A DNA stretch of 64,000 nt from Roseovarius sp. ZX-A-9 (GCF_028369135.1 NZ_JAPWHW010000010.1:62001-126000), one strand, 5' to 3'; numbered from the stretch's first letter, positions 18,184 to 29,343 are shown. Notes: generated by a model from the sequence alone, not told the origin. Made by a program: numbers and translations.

Positions 18184-18632
18184 GGCGTCTGATCCTGCTG
18201 TTATGCCTGATCGCGGCGCCGGTTCTGGCCGTGCAACCAGACGAGATGCTGGATGACCCGGCGCTGGAGGCGCGGGCGCGCGAAATTTCGTCCGGGCTGC
18301 GCTGCCTTGTGTGCCGCAACGAGAGCATCGACGATTCCAACGCCGAACTTGCTCGCGATCTGCGCCTGCTGGTGCGGGATCGCCTGACCAAGGGCGATAC
18401 GGACAGCGAGGTGGTCAGTTTCATCGTTGACCGTTACGGCGAATATGTTCTGCTGAAGCCGCAGATGGGCGGCAGCAACGCCGTCCTGTGGCTGGCAGGA
18501 CCTGCGATGCTGCTGCTGGGCGCAGGCATTGCCGTGCTCTATATTCGACGCCGCGCCCGGGCAGAGCCCGCAGGGCCGGGTGCCCTGACCGAGACCGAAG
18601 AGGCGCGGTTGCGCCAGATTATGGACGAGTGA
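18180..18632 (+). CDS. ccmH: cytochrome c-type biogenesis protein CcmH
   Basis: 150 residues: a signal peptide (RRLILLLCLIAAPVLA), the redox motif LRCLVC with Cys42 and Cys45, and a C-terminal membrane helix near 103-121. It reduces the apocytochrome CxxCH cysteines for heme ligation by CcmF. The start overlaps the ccmF stop. There is no CcmI-type extension. Confidence 0.95.
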   Translation: MRRLILLLCLIAAPVLAVQPDEMLDDPALEARAREISSGLRCLVCRNESIDDSNAELARDLRLLVRDRLTKGDTDSEVVSFIVDRYGEYVLLKPQMGGSNAVLWLAGPAMLLLGAGIAVLYIRRRARAEPAGPGALTETEEARLRQIMDE

Positions 18633-18708
18633 CGCACGGTTTCGCTTTTCCTCGGGGCGCAAATCGCGTCCAATCAGCGCCAATTCACAGATCAGGGAAA
18701 TCGGCGCC

Positions 18709-19488
18709 GTGAAAGACTATTCCACCATCACCTTTGACATCACCGACGACATTGCCGTGCTGCGTCTGAACCGCGCGGGCAAGATGAATGCGCTGAGTAC
18801 GCAGATGCGCGCCGAGATCACCGATGCAGCCCGCGAGGCCGGGCGCCGCGCGCATGTGCTGGTGATCACCGGCGAGGGGCGGGCGTTCTGCTCGGGGCAG
18901 GATCTGGGCGACGGAGGCAGCGCCGCCTCGCTGGATATCGAACGGGTGCTGCGCGAGGAATACGTGCCGATGCTGCGCGCGATCATGGAATGCCCGGTGC
19001 CGACGATCAGTGCGGTCAACGGTGCGGCCGCCGGGGCGGGAGCGAACCTTGCGCTTGCTGCTGACGTGGTGATCGCGACCGAAAGCGCCGTGTTCCTGCA
19101 GGCATTCACCCGCATCGGCCTGATCCCCGACGCGGGCGGCACCTATTGGCTGCCGCGCCAGATGGGGGCGGCCAAGGCGATGGGGGCCGCGCTCTTTGCC
19201 GAGCCGGTCACAGCTCGGCAGGCCAGCGACTGGGGCATGATCTGGGAGGCGGTGCCGGACGCCGATTTTGACGCCCACTGGCGCGCCCGCGCGGAACATC
19301 TGGCACGCGGGCCGATGCAGGCCTACGCGCATCTCAAATCGGCCATTCGCAGCAGTTGGGACAACAGCCTTGATGCGCAACTGGAACTGGAGGCAAAACT
19401 GCAGGGTGAATGCGGCAAGTCGCGCGATTTCAAGGAAGGCGTGGTGGCCTTCATGGACAAACGCGCGCCGAAATTCGAAGGGCGCTGA
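18709..19488 (+). CDS. enoyl-CoA hydratase/isomerase family protein (PaaG-like)
   Basis: 259-residue crotonase-fold enzyme. The oxyanion-hole segments are GEGRAFCSGQDLGD and VNGAAAGAGANLALAAD, and the later RIGLIPDAGGTYWLPR carries the acidic residue seen in ring-epoxide isomerase PaaG-like members. This suggests an isomerase/hydratase in phenylacetyl-CoA or fatty acyl-CoA degradation; substrate uncertain. GTG start at 18709. It converges on gltA with a shared terminator. Confidence 0.85.
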   Translation: MKDYSTITFDITDDIAVLRLNRAGKMNALSTQMRAEITDAAREAGRRAHVLVITGEGRAFCSGQDLGDGGSAASLDIERVLREEYVPMLRAIMECPVPTISAVNGAAAGAGANLALAADVVIATESAVFLQAFTRIGLIPDAGGTYWLPRQMGAAKAMGAALFAEPVTARQASDWGMIWEAVPDADFDAHWRARAEHLARGPMQAYAHLKSAIRSSWDNSLDAQLELEAKLQGECGKSRDFKEGVVAFMDKRAPKFEGR

Positions 19489-19544
19489 CAGCGGCCGCCA
19501 TGTCGACGGGGCGCATTGCGCGACAGGTTTTCCGAGGCAGAAAC

Positions 19545-19578
19545 AAAGGCGGCGACAGTGATCCTGTCGCCGCCTTTT
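19545..19578. terminator. bidirectional Rho-independent terminator
   Basis: A 14-bp perfect stem (AAAGGCGGCGACAG and its complement) with a 5-base loop ends in TTTT on the plus strand and TTT on the minus strand. It serves the convergent enoyl-CoA hydratase and gltA genes. Confidence 0.9.
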
Positions 19579-19582
19579 GAAC

Positions 19583-20878
19583 TTAACGGTTTTCGATATC
19601 CACGTAATCGCGCCGCGTCTCGCCGACATAGAGCTGGCGAGGGCGGCCGATCTTGAGTTGTGGATCGGCAATCATTTCCTTCCACTGCGAGATCCAGCCA
19701 ACCGTCCGGCTGACGGCAAAGATCGGCGTGAACATCGACGTGGGGAAACCCATCGCTTCAAGGATGATGCCGGAATAGAAATCGACGTTCGGGAACAGCT
19801 TCTTGTCGACGAAGTAATCGTCCTCAAGCGCCTGCTTCTCCAGCTCCTTGGCAACCTGCAAGGTCGGGTTGTCTTCGGTGCCGAGCAGTTCCAGAACTTC
19901 GTCGGCGGACTGTTTCATCACCGTCGCGCGGGGGTCGAAATTCTTGTAGACGCGGTGGCCAAAGCCCATCAGGCGGAACGGATCGTTCTTGTCCTTGGCG
20001 CGCGCGATGAATTCGGGGATGCGGTCCACTGTGCCGATCTCGCGCAGCATTTCCAGACATGCCTGGTTCGCACCGCCATGTGCGGGGCCCCAAAGGCAGG
20101 CGATACCGGCGGCGATACAGGCGAAGGGATTCGCCCCCGAAGATGATGCCAACCGCACGGTAGAGGTCGATGCGTTCTGCTCGTGATCCGCGTGCAGGGT
20201 AAAGATACGGTCCATCGCGCGCGAAAGGATCGGGTTTACCTCGTAATCTTCGGCGGGCACGGCAAAGCACATGCGCAGGAAATTCGACGCATAATCGAGA
20301 TCGTTGCGCGGATAGACGAAAGGCTGGCCGATCGTGTATTTGAAGGCCATCGCCGCGATTGTCGGCATCTTGGCAATCATCCGGACCGAGGCGACTTCGC
20401 GCTGCCAGGGATCGTTGATGTCGGTGCTGTCGTGGTAGAACGCGCTGAGCGCACCGACCACGCCGACCATGATCGCCATCGGATGCGCGTCGCGGCGGAA
20501 GCCACGGAACAGATATTTCATCTGCTCGTGCAACATCGTGTGATTGGTCACGCGGCTCTCGAAATCCTCCAGCTGGGCAGCCGATGGCAGTTCGCCATAG
20601 AGCAGGATGTAGCACACTTCGAGGTAATGGGATTTTTCGGCCAACTGATCGATGGGATAGCCACGATGCAGCAATTCGCCCTTGTCACCGTCGATAAAGG
20701 TGATGGTGCTGTCGCAACTGGCGGTCGAGGTAAAGCCGGGATCGTAGGTAAAGACGCCTGCTTGCGCGTAAAGCTTGCGGATGTCAATCACATCCGGGCC
20801 GGCGGTGGGCGAAAAGACTGGTAGTTCATAGTCCTTGCCGTCGATGCTCAGTTTTGCACTTTTCTTGCTGTCGGCCAT
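19583..20878 (-). CDS. gltA: citrate synthase
   Basis: 431 residues, the hexameric type II form with an N-terminal beta domain ([22 protein letters not shown]). Catalytic His residues lie in [13 protein letters not shown] and [14 protein letters not shown]. It condenses oxaloacetate and acetyl-CoA. ATG at 20878 follows GGGAG; an upstream in-frame ATG at 20917 is less likely. It is 86 bp downstream of gltX on the same strand. Confidence 0.96.
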   Translation of the reverse strand: MADSKKSAKLSIDGKDYELPVFSPTAGPDVIDIRKLYAQAGVFTYDPGFTSTASCDSTITFIDGDKGELLHRGYPIDQLAEKSHYLEVCYILLYGELPSAAQLEDFESRVTNHTMLHEQMKYLFRGFRRDAHPMAIMVGVVGALSAFYHDSTDINDPWQREVASVRMIAKMPTIAAMAFKYTIGQPFVYPRNDLDYASNFLRMCFAVPAEDYEVNPILSRAMDRIFTLHADHEQNASTSTVRLASSSGANPFACIAAGIACLWGPAHGGANQACLEMLREIGTVDRIPEFIARAKDKNDPFRLMGFGHRVYKNFDPRATVMKQSADEVLELLGTEDNPTLQVAKELEKQALEDDYFVDKKLFPNVDFYSGIILEAMGFPTSMFTPIFAVSRTVGWISQWKEMIADPQLKIGRPRQLYVGETRRDYVDIENR

Positions 20879-20964
20879 ACGGCGGTCTCCCTCTGTGGCC
20901 CCGGGGTGTTTCGGCACCAGGGGCGTCTGTTACGTCTGGCTGCGCGGACGAATGATCCGTCGGG

Positions 20965-22374
20965 TCAGCCGTCGCCCTGTGCGGCGTCGCCGAGCCGGGC
21001 CAGTGTCTCTTCCTGTCCCAGGATCAGCATCATGTCGAACACACTCGGTGTGGCGCTGCGTCCTGCCAAAGCTGCCCGCATCGGGCCTGCCAGCTTGCCG
21101 AACTTCATTTCTTTTTCGGCGGCGAACGCATTGGCTGACGCCTCGAGGTTTTCTCGGGTCCAACTAGCATTTTGCAGGTGCGGCGTCAATTCTCTCAGTA
21201 TACCGCGGGATACATCAGTAAGCTGCGCCGCGGCCTTCTCGTCTGGCACAATTGGCCGGTCTGCCAGAATAAACTCTGCTTTTTCAAGCAACTCCGGGTA
21301 GGTGCGCGCGCGCTCCTTGAGGCAGTACATACCGCTGAGAAGGAGGGCATTTTTTTCCGGGCTGAGCGCGGGCAGGTCGACCGCGCGCCGGAACTCTGCC
21401 AATTCATGCAGCAGTGCAGCATCGTCTGTCGCGGCGATGTGGTGCCCACAGATATTTTCCAGTTTCTTGAAATCGAACCGGGCAGGGGATTTGCCGATGC
21501 CGTCCAGGTCGAACCATTCCTGCGCCTGCGCGTCAGTAAAGAATTCGTCGTCGCCGTGGCTCCAGCCCAGCCGTGCAAGGTAGTTGCGCATCCCCGAGGC
21601 GGGATAGCCCATCTGCTGATATTCGACAGTACCGAGCGCGCCGTGGCGTTTGCTCAGTTTCTTGCCGTCCGGGCCGTGGATCAACGGGATATGGGCATAG
21701 ACGGGCAGGGGCCAGCCCATCGCGTCATAGATCATCATCTGCCGGGCCGCGTTATTGAGGTGATCGTCGCCGCGGATCACATGGGTCACGCCCATGTCGA
21801 AATCATCTACCGCCACGGCCAGCATGTAGACTGGCGTACCGTCCGAGCGCAGCAACACCATATCATCAAGCTGGTCATTGCGGATCGTCACGTCGCCCTG
21901 CACCGCGTCGCGAATGATCGTGGCGCCGTCGCGGGGGGCCTTGATCCGCACCACGAAGGGCGCATCGGGATGCGTGGCCGGATCCGCATCGCGCCAAGGG
22001 CTGTGATAGAGGGTGGAGCGCCCTTCGGCCCTGGCGTTGTCGCGAAAGGCCTGAATCTCTTCCTGCGTTGCAAAGCATTTGTACGCCTTGCCAGCCGCCA
22101 GCATCCGATGCGCCACTTCGGCGTGGCGGTCGGCGCGTGCGGCCTGGCTGATCACATCTCCGTCATGATCCAGTCCCATCCACGCCATTCCATCCAGAAT
22201 CGCCTGCGTTGCCTCCGGTGTCGAACGCGCCTTGTCCGTGTCCTCGATCCGCAGCAGGAAGCGGCCGCCACGCCCGCGTGCAAACAGCCAGTTGAAGAGC
22301 GCCGTGCGTGCGCCACCAATATGAAGATAGCCGGTCGGAGACGGGGCAAAACGGGTCACGACTTGTTGCGACAT
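20965..22374 (-). CDS. gltX: glutamyl-tRNA synthetase
   Basis: 469-residue class I synthetase. The HIGH signature is HIGG at 18-21 in [15 protein letters not shown] and the KMSKS loop is KLSKRHGA. It charges tRNA-Glu (perhaps also tRNA-Gln, if the cell uses the amidotransferase route). It is divergent from comEC with 77 bp between starts. Confidence 0.96.
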   Translation of the reverse strand: MSQQVVTRFAPSPTGYLHIGGARTALFNWLFARGRGGRFLLRIEDTDKARSTPEATQAILDGMAWMGLDHDGDVISQAARADRHAEVAHRMLAAGKAYKCFATQEEIQAFRDNARAEGRSTLYHSPWRDADPATHPDAPFVVRIKAPRDGATIIRDAVQGDVTIRNDQLDDMVLLRSDGTPVYMLAVAVDDFDMGVTHVIRGDDHLNNAARQMMIYDAMGWPLPVYAHIPLIHGPDGKKLSKRHGALGTVEYQQMGYPASGMRNYLARLGWSHGDDEFFTDAQAQEWFDLDGIGKSPARFDFKKLENICGHHIAATDDAALLHELAEFRRAVDLPALSPEKNALLLSGMYCLKERARTYPELLEKAEFILADRPIVPDEKAAAQLTDVSRGILRELTPHLQNASWTRENLEASANAFAAEKEMKFGKLAGPMRAALAGRSATPSVFDMMLILGQEETLARLGDAAQGDG

Positions 22375-22382
22375 GGGCGGAA

Positions 22383-22397
22383 TTAACCTTTCGGTAA
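22383..22397. promoter_or_regulatory. candidate CtrA-binding site before comEC
   Basis: TTAA-N7-GTAA, one mismatch from the CtrA consensus, 55 bp upstream of the comEC start. In Rhodobacter capsulatus comEC is part of the CtrA-dependent capability to receive GTA DNA. Weak on its own. Confidence 0.35.
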
Positions 22398-22451
22398 GGG
22401 TGGCAGGGCTAGCCTGAAGGTCTGTTTATCGGCCTGCATGGGGGGAAACAA

Positions 22452-24476
22452 GTGCCCCGGACGCTTGGATATCTGCGCGCCGTGCTGTTGATGCAGCGCG
22501 GTCATCTCTTTGTCTGGGTGCCGGTCTGTCTCGGGTGCGGTATCGGCCTCTATTTCGCGCTGAAGTTCGAACCGGATGCCTTTACTTTCACCTGCACCGT
22601 AATGGCTTGTGCGGCGTTTGCCATCCTGTCCCGCTTTCTGAACGAGGCGATATCGCCGCTCGCGGTCGGTGTTGCGCTGGTGCTGGCTGGGGGGATGATC
22701 GCGGGCGCGCGCGCCCATTGGGTCGAAGGGCCGGTGCTGGGCTGGCGCTACTATGGCCCGGTAGAGGGACGGGTGGTCGGCATCGACCGGTCGGCCAGCG
22801 ACAAGGTGCGGGTGACGCTGGACCGCGTGGTGTTGCGCGATGTAGCCCCCGAGCGCACGCCCAGACGCGTGCGATTGTCCCTGCACAGCCCGATCAAGGG
22901 CAGTGATCCGGTGCCCGGACTGAGGGTGATGACAACCGGACATCTGGCACCGCCGAGCGGGCCGGTGGAACCGGGCGGGTTTGATTTTCAGCGCCATGCC
23001 TGGTTTCTGGGTGTTGGTGCCGTGGGCTATACCCGTGTGCCGCTGCTGGCACTGGCGCCGCCCGATGGCGAGCAACGGCTTTTTGCAGCGCGCATGGCGC
23101 TGTCGGCACGTGTACAGGCCGAATTGCCGGGCGAGGCCGGGGCCTTTGCCGCAGCGATCATGACCGGGGACCGCGCCGGAATGGGGCAGGAGACGCTGAC
23201 AGCGCTGCGGGTGACGAATCTGGCGCATCTGTTGGCCATCTCGGGGCTGCATATGGGGCTTTTGGCGGGGTTCGTCTTTGCCACCTTGCGGATCGCGCTG
23301 GCGGCGGTGCCGTGGATCGCCCTGCGCGCGCCGGTCAAACCGCTGGCAGCAGCCATCGCGCTGGCTGTGGCAGCCGTGTATCTGGCGCTTTCGGGGGGCA
23401 ATGTGGCGACCGAACGCGCCTTTGTCATGGCGGCGGTGGTGCTGGTGGCCGTGATGTTGAACCGGCGCGCCTTCAGCCTGCGCGCCGTGGCGTTGGCGGC
23501 GATCATCGTCCTGTGCTTGCGCCCAGAGGCACTGCTCGGCCCCGGTTTCCAGATGTCCTTCGCCGCGACCACCGCATTGGTGGCGGTCTTTGGCTGGATC
23601 AATGCCCGCGAAGCCCTGAAGGGGCCGCGCTGGCTGCGCCCGGTTCTGGCGGTGGTGATATCCTCGACGGTGGCGGGGCTAGCGACCGCACCGATTGCCG
23701 CGGCACATTTCAACCAGTTCGCGCATTACGGCCTGATCGCCAATCTGCTCAGCGTGCCCTTGATGGGGGCCGTGGTGATGCCCGCAGCGGTGTTGGCGGC
23801 GTGCTTGCTGCCCTTCGGTTTCGAATGGATCGGACTGACGATCATGGGGCTGGGGCTGGACTGGATATTGGGCGTGGCCCATGTGGTCTCGAATCTCGAA
23901 GGAGCGCGCGGCACGGTGGTCAGCCCCGGGTCCGCTGTGCTGCCGTTGCTGGCGCTTGGCGGGCTGTTCCTGGCGCTATGGCAGGGGCGCTCGCGGGTGT
24001 TGGGGGCGGTGCCAATGGTGTTGGCGCTGGTGCTCTGGTCGCAAACAACACGGCCCGATGTGCTGATTTCCGACACCGGCAGCCTGGTCGGGGTGATGAC
24101 GCCCGACGGCCGCGCGCTGAGTGCCGGGCGAGGAGCGGGCTTCATCGCGCAGAACTGGCTGGAGAATGACGGCGATGCGGCCGAACAGGCGCAGGCCGCA
24201 ACACGCTGGACGGATCCGGCCCCCGGTGGCGTCAAGATCGCGGCGCTGCGCGGCAAACGCGCGGCAGAGGCCTTGACCGGGTGCGGCGGGGCAGAGTGGC
24301 TGGTGCTGAACACCGCGCCGACCATCGCGCCCGGAGGGCTGCCCTGTCAGATCGTGCATCCCGGCACGTTGCGCCGCACCGGTGCGCTGGCGCTCTACAG
24401 CAGTGACAAGGGGCTGCGCATGGTCAGCGCGCGCCAGGTCACCGGCGCGCGGCTGTGGAACACCCGCCCGCGTTGA
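22452..24476 (+). CDS. comEC: ComEC/Rec2-family DNA uptake channel
   Basis: 674 residues. An N-terminal DUF4131-like part with membrane segments is followed by the polytopic competence domain with LAHLLAISGLHMGLLAGFVF (about 257-276) and SGGNVATERAFVMAAVV. The C-terminus is short and lacks a full metallo-beta-lactamase domain, as is common in alphaproteobacteria. It moves single-stranded DNA across the inner membrane. GTG start at 22452 follows GGGGGAAACAA. It converges on lexA with 4 bp between stops. Confidence 0.9.
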   Translation: MPRTLGYLRAVLLMQRGHLFVWVPVCLGCGIGLYFALKFEPDAFTFTCTVMACAAFAILSRFLNEAISPLAVGVALVLAGGMIAGARAHWVEGPVLGWRYYGPVEGRVVGIDRSASDKVRVTLDRVVLRDVAPERTPRRVRLSLHSPIKGSDPVPGLRVMTTGHLAPPSGPVEPGGFDFQRHAWFLGVGAVGYTRVPLLALAPPDGEQRLFAARMALSARVQAELPGEAGAFAAAIMTGDRAGMGQETLTALRVTNLAHLLAISGLHMGLLAGFVFATLRIALAAVPWIALRAPVKPLAAAIALAVAAVYLALSGGNVATERAFVMAAVVLVAVMLNRRAFSLRAVALAAIIVLCLRPEALLGPGFQMSFAATTALVAVFGWINAREALKGPRWLRPVLAVVISSTVAGLATAPIAAAHFNQFAHYGLIANLLSVPLMGAVVMPAAVLAACLLPFGFEWIGLTIMGLGLDWILGVAHVVSNLEGARGTVVSPGSAVLPLLALGGLFLALWQGRSRVLGAVPMVLALVLWSQTTRPDVLISDTGSLVGVMTPDGRALSAGRGAGFIAQNWLENDGDAAEQAQAATRWTDPAPGGVKIAALRGKRAAEALTGCGGAEWLVLNTAPTIAPGGLPCQIVHPGTLRRTGALALYSSDKGLRMVSARQVTGARLWNTRPR

Positions 24477-24480
24477 GCGC

Positions 24481-25182
24481 TCAATATGTGCGGATCAGCC
24501 CGACGAGTCGGCCCTGTACCTTGACCTTGTCGCTCGGCAGGACGCGGGTTTCGTAGGCGGGGTTGGCCGCCTCCAGCGCGATGGCACTGCCCCGGCGAAA
24601 GAACCGTTTCAGCGTTGCTTCCTGATCTTCGACCAGCGCCACGACAATATCGCCATTCTCGGCCACGTTCGTCTCGCGGATCACGACGATATCACCGTCG
24701 TTGATGCCTGCGTCGATCATCGAATCGCCTTTGACTTCCAGCGCGTAATGCTCGCCGGGGCCTTTGATCATCGCACCGGGCACGGCCACGTTATGCGAAG
24801 CGTGCTGAATGGCCTCGATCGGCACACCGGCGGCGATCCGGCCCATCACCGGCAGTTCCATTGCATGCACCGCCTCGATGGGGAGGGCATTGGCGGGCTG
24901 CGGTGCCGAGGGCTTGTCGCCGTCGATCACCCGCGGGCTGAAGCCGGTCGTGGGCGCCCCGCCCAAGGCTTCCGGCAGCTTCACGATCTCGAGCGCGCGG
25001 GCGCGGTGCGCAAGGCGGCGGATGAACCCGCGTTCCTCCAGCGCAGTGATCAGCCGGTGAATGCCCGATTTGGACCGCAGATCAAGCGCCACTTTCATTT
25101 CGTCGAAACTCGGGGGAACGCCGTCGCGCTGAACACATTTGTTGATGTATGTCAGCAGATCGAGCTGTTTTTTGGTCAGCAT
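24481..25182 (-). CDS. lexA: SOS repressor LexA
   Basis: 233 residues: an N-terminal winged helix (residues 1-65), a linker, and an S24 self-cleaving domain. The cleavage site is Ala118-Gly119 in GRIAAGVP, with catalytic Ser154 (GDSM) and Lys192 (TLKRF). The ATG at 25182 gives the standard N-terminus [13 protein letters not shown]; the longer open frame upstream is not coding. The promoter carries a perfect alphaproteobacterial LexA box, so the gene represses itself although it follows moeA. Confidence 0.97.
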   Translation of the reverse strand: MLTKKQLDLLTYINKCVQRDGVPPSFDEMKVALDLRSKSGIHRLITALEERGFIRRLAHRARALEIVKLPEALGGAPTTGFSPRVIDGDKPSAPQPANALPIEAVHAMELPVMGRIAAGVPIEAIQHASHNVAVPGAMIKGPGEHYALEVKGDSMIDAGINDGDIVVIRETNVAENGDIVVALVEDQEATLKRFFRRGSAIALEAANPAYETRVLPSDKVKVQGRLVGLIRTY

Positions 25183-25216
25183 CTGGTGGGTCCTTTGGCT
25201 GCGTCGATTTCCTTTT

Positions 25217-25245
25217 GTTCTACGCATGTTCCCGTTTTGTGTCAA
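25217..25245 (-). promoter_or_regulatory. lexA promoter with LexA box
   Basis: On the minus strand a perfect -35 TTGACA (25245-25240), a 17-bp spacer and TAGAAC (25222-25217). The direct repeat GTTC-N7-GTTC at 25217-25231 (plus-strand reading) is the alphaproteobacterial SOS box and covers the -10 and part of the spacer. Confidence 0.85.
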
Positions 25246-25273
25246 CAGCCGGGCACGATCCCCGTTCTCTGGG

Positions 25274-26446
25274 TCAGAGTGGGATATACTGCATGACATC
25301 GCCTGCCTGGCGGGGCTTGTCGCCGGGCGGCCGGACCAGAAGCGCGTCGGCATCCGCCAGAACCGACAGCAGCGCACTGTCCTGTTGTGTCGCTGGGTGC
25401 AGGCCGTCGGGGCCGATCTTCGCGCGCATGTAATGTTCGCGTGGCCCGTTAGCGGGCATCGCCACTGCCAGTGCTGCCTTTTTACGCGGGGCAGGGGCCG
25501 CGCCCAGCCCCAGCATCGCGCGTAATACGGGCAGGACAAAGACATGCCCGCAGACCATCGCCGAGACCGGATTGCCCGGCAACCCGATCATCGTGGCATC
25601 GCCCATGCGTCCCGCCATCAGCGGTTTGCCGGGCCGCATCGCGACCTTGTAAAAGCTGCGCGCCATACCCTGCGCCTGTGCCACCGAACCGACCAGATCG
25701 TGATCGCCGACCGACGCACCGCCGATGGTGATGATCAGGTCCGCCCCCTGCGCCAGATCGAAAGCGGTCTCGAGCGCGGTCACGGTATCGCGTGCAATCG
25801 GCAGCAGATGCGCCTCGGCCCCGTTCGCGTCCAGAAGCGCCTTGAGCCCGAAAGAGTTCGAGGCGATGATCTGATCCCGACCCGGGGTTTCGCCCGGCAT
25901 GACCAGCTCATCCCCGGTGGCGATCACCGCCACGCTGGGTTTGCGGTAGACCGGAACTTCGGCGATGTTCATCGCGGCCAGCAGGGCGATATCCTGCGGG
26001 CGCAGCAGGCGCGGCGCGGCAAATTCGCCACCCTCCCGGAAATCACCACCGGCGGGGCGCACATGCCACCCGGAATCGAGCTTGTCGCCCAAGGTGATCC
26101 GGTCACCTTCGCGGGTCACGTCCTCTTGGATGATGACCCGGTCGCAGCCCTCGGGCAGCGGCGCGCCGGTAAAGATGCGCACGGCCTTGCCCGCGGGTAC
26201 GGTGCCGGCATAGCCGTGCCCGGCCGCGGCCTCTGCGATCACGTCGAACTGCGCGCCGGGGGTGGCATCGGCGCCGCGAAGCGCATAGCCATCCATCGCC
26301 GAGGCGGCAAAGGGGGGCTGATCGCGCAGGGCCTGCATGGGCCGCGCCAGCACGCGCCCGGCGGCCTGCACCAGCGGCACGGTTTCGACCTGCATCGGGG
26401 ATGTCAGCGCAAACAGATGGTTCAGAGCGTCATCGACCGAGATCAT
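25274..26446 (-). CDS. moeA: molybdopterin molybdenumtransferase
   Basis: 390 residues with MoeA domains in order, including [39 protein letters not shown] and [16 protein letters not shown]. It inserts molybdate into adenylylated molybdopterin. ATG 26446 overlaps the moaC stop (ATGA), so the two cofactor genes are coupled. It lies 91 bp before lexA. Confidence 0.94.
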   Translation of the reverse strand: MISVDDALNHLFALTSPMQVETVPLVQAAGRVLARPMQALRDQPPFAASAMDGYALRGADATPGAQFDVIAEAAAGHGYAGTVPAGKAVRIFTGAPLPEGCDRVIIQEDVTREGDRITLGDKLDSGWHVRPAGGDFREGGEFAAPRLLRPQDIALLAAMNIAEVPVYRKPSVAVIATGDELVMPGETPGRDQIIASNSFGLKALLDANGAEAHLLPIARDTVTALETAFDLAQGADLIITIGGASVGDHDLVGSVAQAQGMARSFYKVAMRPGKPLMAGRMGDATMIGLPGNPVSAMVCGHVFVLPVLRAMLGLGAAPAPRKKAALAVAMPANGPREHYMRAKIGPDGLHPATQQDSALLSVLADADALLVRPPGDKPRQAGDVMQYIPL

Positions 26447-26919
26447 TCCGCGCTGTACCGCCCTGATTTTCCGCCATCTTTCAGCATCACGCGCAAGCCG
26501 CCGACCTGCATGGCGCGGTCGACAGCCTTGACCATGTCATAGACCGTCAGTGCCGCCGTGGCGGCGGCGGTCAGCGCTTCCATCTCGACGCCGGTCTGGC
26601 CTGTGGTCTTGACCGTTGCTTCTATCCGCACGCCGGGCAGATCCGCATCTAGGGTCAATTCCACGGCAACAGAGGCGATCGGCAGCGGATGGCACAGCGG
26701 AATCAGATCGGGCGTCTTCTTGGCCCCCATGATTCCGGCGAGTCGTGCCACGGACAGGACATCGCCTTTCTTGGCGCGCCCTTCCGATACGATTTCGAAG
26801 GTTTGCGGCGCCATGGTGATGTGGCATTCCGCCACCGCGATCCGATCCGTCACCGCCTTGGCCGAGACATCGACCATATGCGCGTCGCCCTTGCCGTCGA
26901 AATGCGTAAGGCCGGTCAC
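26443..26919 (-). CDS. moaC: cyclic pyranopterin monophosphate synthase
   Basis: 158 residues. MoaC completes the first step of molybdenum cofactor synthesis with MoaA. Active-site residues Lys51, Cys76-His77 (PLCHPLP), Asp128 and Lys131 (YDMVKAVD) align with Escherichia coli numbering, and [13 protein letters not shown] is the family signature. GTG start at 26919, overlapping the trpC stop by one base. It sits inside the trp operon, a Rhodobacterales-type arrangement. Confidence 0.95.
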   Translation of the reverse strand: MTGLTHFDGKGDAHMVDVSAKAVTDRIAVAECHITMAPQTFEIVSEGRAKKGDVLSVARLAGIMGAKKTPDLIPLCHPLPIASVAVELTLDADLPGVRIEATVKTTGQTGVEMEALTAAATAALTVYDMVKAVDRAMQVGGLRVMLKDGGKSGRYSAE

Positions 26920-27734
26920 TACATTGCTCCGCTGGTCAGCGGGCTGGCCAGGATGGCGCGGGTCGCAGCGGCCACGTCATCGGCGCGCATCAGCGTCTCG
27001 CCGATGAGGAAACAGCGTGTGCCGTAGCGGGCCATGTCGGCCAGATCCTTGGAGGTTTCCAGCCCGCTTTCGCAAATCAACAGCGCATCGACAGGGGCGA
27101 TGCGGGCCAGATGGCGCGTGACATCAAGCGATGTTTCGAACGTATTCAAATCGCGGTTGTTGATCCCGATCAAGGTCGAATTCAGCTGTTCCGCGCGCTT
27201 CATCTCGGCCTCGTTATGGACCTCGATGATGGAATTCATGCCCCAGCGTTCGGCGGTGGCCTCCAGTTCGGCGGCCTCTTCATCGGTCACGCTGGCCATG
27301 ATGATCAGGATGCAATCTGCCCCCAACGCGCGCGCCTCGCTCACTTGATATGGGTCATACATGAAATCCTTGCGCAGCACCGGCAGGCTGCACGCGGCGC
27401 GGGCAAGCGTCAGGTACTCCTTGGCCCCTTGGAAGCTGGGCGTATCGGTCAGAACGCTCAGGCAGGACGCGCCGCCTTCTTCGTAGGCCACAGCCAGCGC
27501 CTCGGGGTCGAAATCCTCGCGGATCAGCCCCTTGGACGGGCTGGCCTTCTTGATCTCGGCAATCAGGCCATAGCCCTGTTTGCTGGCCTGTGTCAGCGCC
27601 TCCTGGAAATTGCGCACAGGGGGGGCAGCGATGGCGCGCTCGTGCATCTCGTCGGGCGACACCTCCTGCTTGGCTGCTGCCACTTCCTCGAGCTTGTAGG
27701 CCTTGATCTTTTCCAGGATGTTGGGGGTAGTCAT
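26919..27734 (-). CDS. trpC: indole-3-glycerol phosphate synthase
   Basis: 271-residue TIM barrel. Motifs: [45 protein letters not shown], and [17 protein letters not shown]. It closes the indole ring in tryptophan synthesis. ATG 27734 overlaps the trpD stop (ATGA); the longer frame upstream lies inside trpD and is not real. Confidence 0.96.
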   Translation of the reverse strand: MTTPNILEKIKAYKLEEVAAAKQEVSPDEMHERAIAAPPVRNFQEALTQASKQGYGLIAEIKKASPSKGLIREDFDPEALAVAYEEGGASCLSVLTDTPSFQGAKEYLTLARAACSLPVLRKDFMYDPYQVSEARALGADCILIIMASVTDEEAAELEATAERWGMNSIIEVHNEAEMKRAEQLNSTLIGINNRDLNTFETSLDVTRHLARIAPVDALLICESGLETSKDLADMARYGTRCFLIGETLMRADDVAAATRAILASPLTSGAM

Positions 27735-28753
27735 TTGGTCTCCGATGTCACTTGGGCGAGGGTTTCCAGCCGTGTGCGGGCGGCCCCACTGTCGATACTC
27801 TCTCGGGCCTGTGCAACCCCCGTCTTGAGGTCGGGCGCATGGTCGGCGATTACCAGCGCTGCGGCGGCATTGAGCAGGACCGCGTCGCGGTAAGCGTTCT
27901 TTTCCCCGTTCAGCAGGGCCCGGAAAGCGATCCCGTTCTCCTCGGGTGTACCGCCGAGAATATCCTCGAACGGATGCACCGGCAGGCCGAAATCCTCGGG
28001 GTGCAGTTCGCACTCCTTGACGCTGCCATCAGTCTCAAGCGCGGCGACCCAGGTGACGCCGGTGATGGTCATCTCGTCGGTGCCGTCGCTGCCATGCACC
28101 AGCCAGGCGCGCTCTGATCCCAGCAGGCCAAGCGTTTCGGCCATCGGGCGGATCAGGTCGCGTGCGAATGCACCGGTGAGTTGGCGTTTGACGCCCGCAG
28201 GGTTGGTCAGCGGCCCGAGGATGTTGAAGATCGTGCGCGTGCCCAGCTCGGTCCGGGTCGGCATGACATGGGCAATCGCAGGGTGGTGCATCGGCGCCAT
28301 CATGAAGGCGATACCGGCCTTTTCAAGCGCCTTTTCAGCAACCTCCGGGCCGACCATCACGTTGACGCCCATCTGGCCGAGGGCGTCGGCGGCGCCCGAC
28401 TTGGAACTGAGGTTGCGGTTGCCATGCTTGGCCACGGGCACACCCGCCCCCGCGACCACAAAGGCCGTCGCGGTCGAGATGTTCAGCGTGCCCTTGCCGT
28501 CGCCTCCGGTGCCAACGATGTCCATCGCGCCTTTGGGGGCGCGCACCGGTTTGCACTTGGCGCGCATGACAGCGGCGGCGGCGGTATATTCGTCTACCGT
28601 TTCTCCGCGCGTGCGCAGCGCCATCAGCAACCCGCCGATCTGGCTGGGGGTCGCCTCGCCTTCAAAGAGGTGGTCAAAGGCGGTCTCGGCTTCGGCGCGG
28701 GTGAGCGGGCGGTCGGCGGCGATGCCGATCAGGGGTTTGAGGTTGTCACTCAT
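27731..28753 (-). CDS. trpD: anthranilate phosphoribosyltransferase
   Basis: 340 residues. The PRPP/Mg site is [19 protein letters not shown], followed by [18 protein letters not shown]. It joins anthranilate to PRPP. The start overlaps the trpG stop and the stop overlaps trpC, so trpG-D-C is one tightly coupled unit. Confidence 0.96.
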   Translation of the reverse strand: MSDNLKPLIGIAADRPLTRAEAETAFDHLFEGEATPSQIGGLLMALRTRGETVDEYTAAAAVMRAKCKPVRAPKGAMDIVGTGGDGKGTLNISTATAFVVAGAGVPVAKHGNRNLSSKSGAADALGQMGVNVMVGPEVAEKALEKAGIAFMMAPMHHPAIAHVMPTRTELGTRTIFNILGPLTNPAGVKRQLTGAFARDLIRPMAETLGLLGSERAWLVHGSDGTDEMTITGVTWVAALETDGSVKECELHPEDFGLPVHPFEDILGGTPEENGIAFRALLNGEKNAYRDAVLLNAAAALVIADHAPDLKTGVAQARESIDSGAARTRLETLAQVTSETK

Positions 28754-29343
28754 GCGGGAACCCCGGCTTTCTGCGGCATCATGTCGAGGAAATTCTTGAG
28801 CAGCGCATGCCCATGCTGCGAGGCAATCGACTCGGGGTGGAACTGAACGCCGTGGATGGGAAGGCTCTTGTGTTGCAGTCCCATGATCGTGCCATCCTCC
28901 AGCTCTGCGGTTACTTCCAGCACCTCGGGCAGGCTGGCGCGCTCGACCACGAGGCTGTGATAGCGCGTGGCCTCGAACGGTGATGGCAGTCCGGCAAAAA
29001 CGCCTTTGCCCCCATGCTTTACCTGTCCCATCTTGCCATGCACGATCTCGGAGTGGCGCACCACTTTGCCGCCAAAGGCCTGTCCGATGGTCTGATGCCC
29101 CAGGCAAACGCCCAGCAACGGAATGCCCGTTTCGGCCGCAGCCGCCGTCAGCGCCAGACAGATCCCTGCCTGATCCGGGTCGCAGGGCCCCGGTGACAGC
29201 ACGATGCCATCCGGGCGCAACGCCATCGCCGCCTGCACATCCAGCGCGTCGTTGCGCCTGACCAGCACCTCGGCATCCAGTTCGCCCAAATAATGCACGA
29301 GATTGTAGGTAAAACTGTCGTAGTTATCTATCAAGAGCAGCAT
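28750..29343 (-). CDS. trpG: anthranilate synthase glutaminase subunit
   Basis: 197-residue class I glutamine amidotransferase: catalytic Cys80 in [13 protein letters not shown], His169 and Glu171 in GVQFHPES. It supplies ammonia to TrpE, which lies on the same strand at 31500-33011 but is separated by rluE and a plus-strand gene. ATG 29343; 112 bp separate it from the divergent YibQ-like gene. Confidence 0.95.
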   Translation of the reverse strand: MLLLIDNYDSFTYNLVHYLGELDAEVLVRRNDALDVQAAMALRPDGIVLSPGPCDPDQAGICLALTAAAAETGIPLLGVCLGHQTIGQAFGGKVVRHSEIVHGKMGQVKHGGKGVFAGLPSPFEATRYHSLVVERASLPEVLEVTAELEDGTIMGLQHKSLPIHGVQFHPESIASQHGHALLKNFLDMMPQKAGVPA

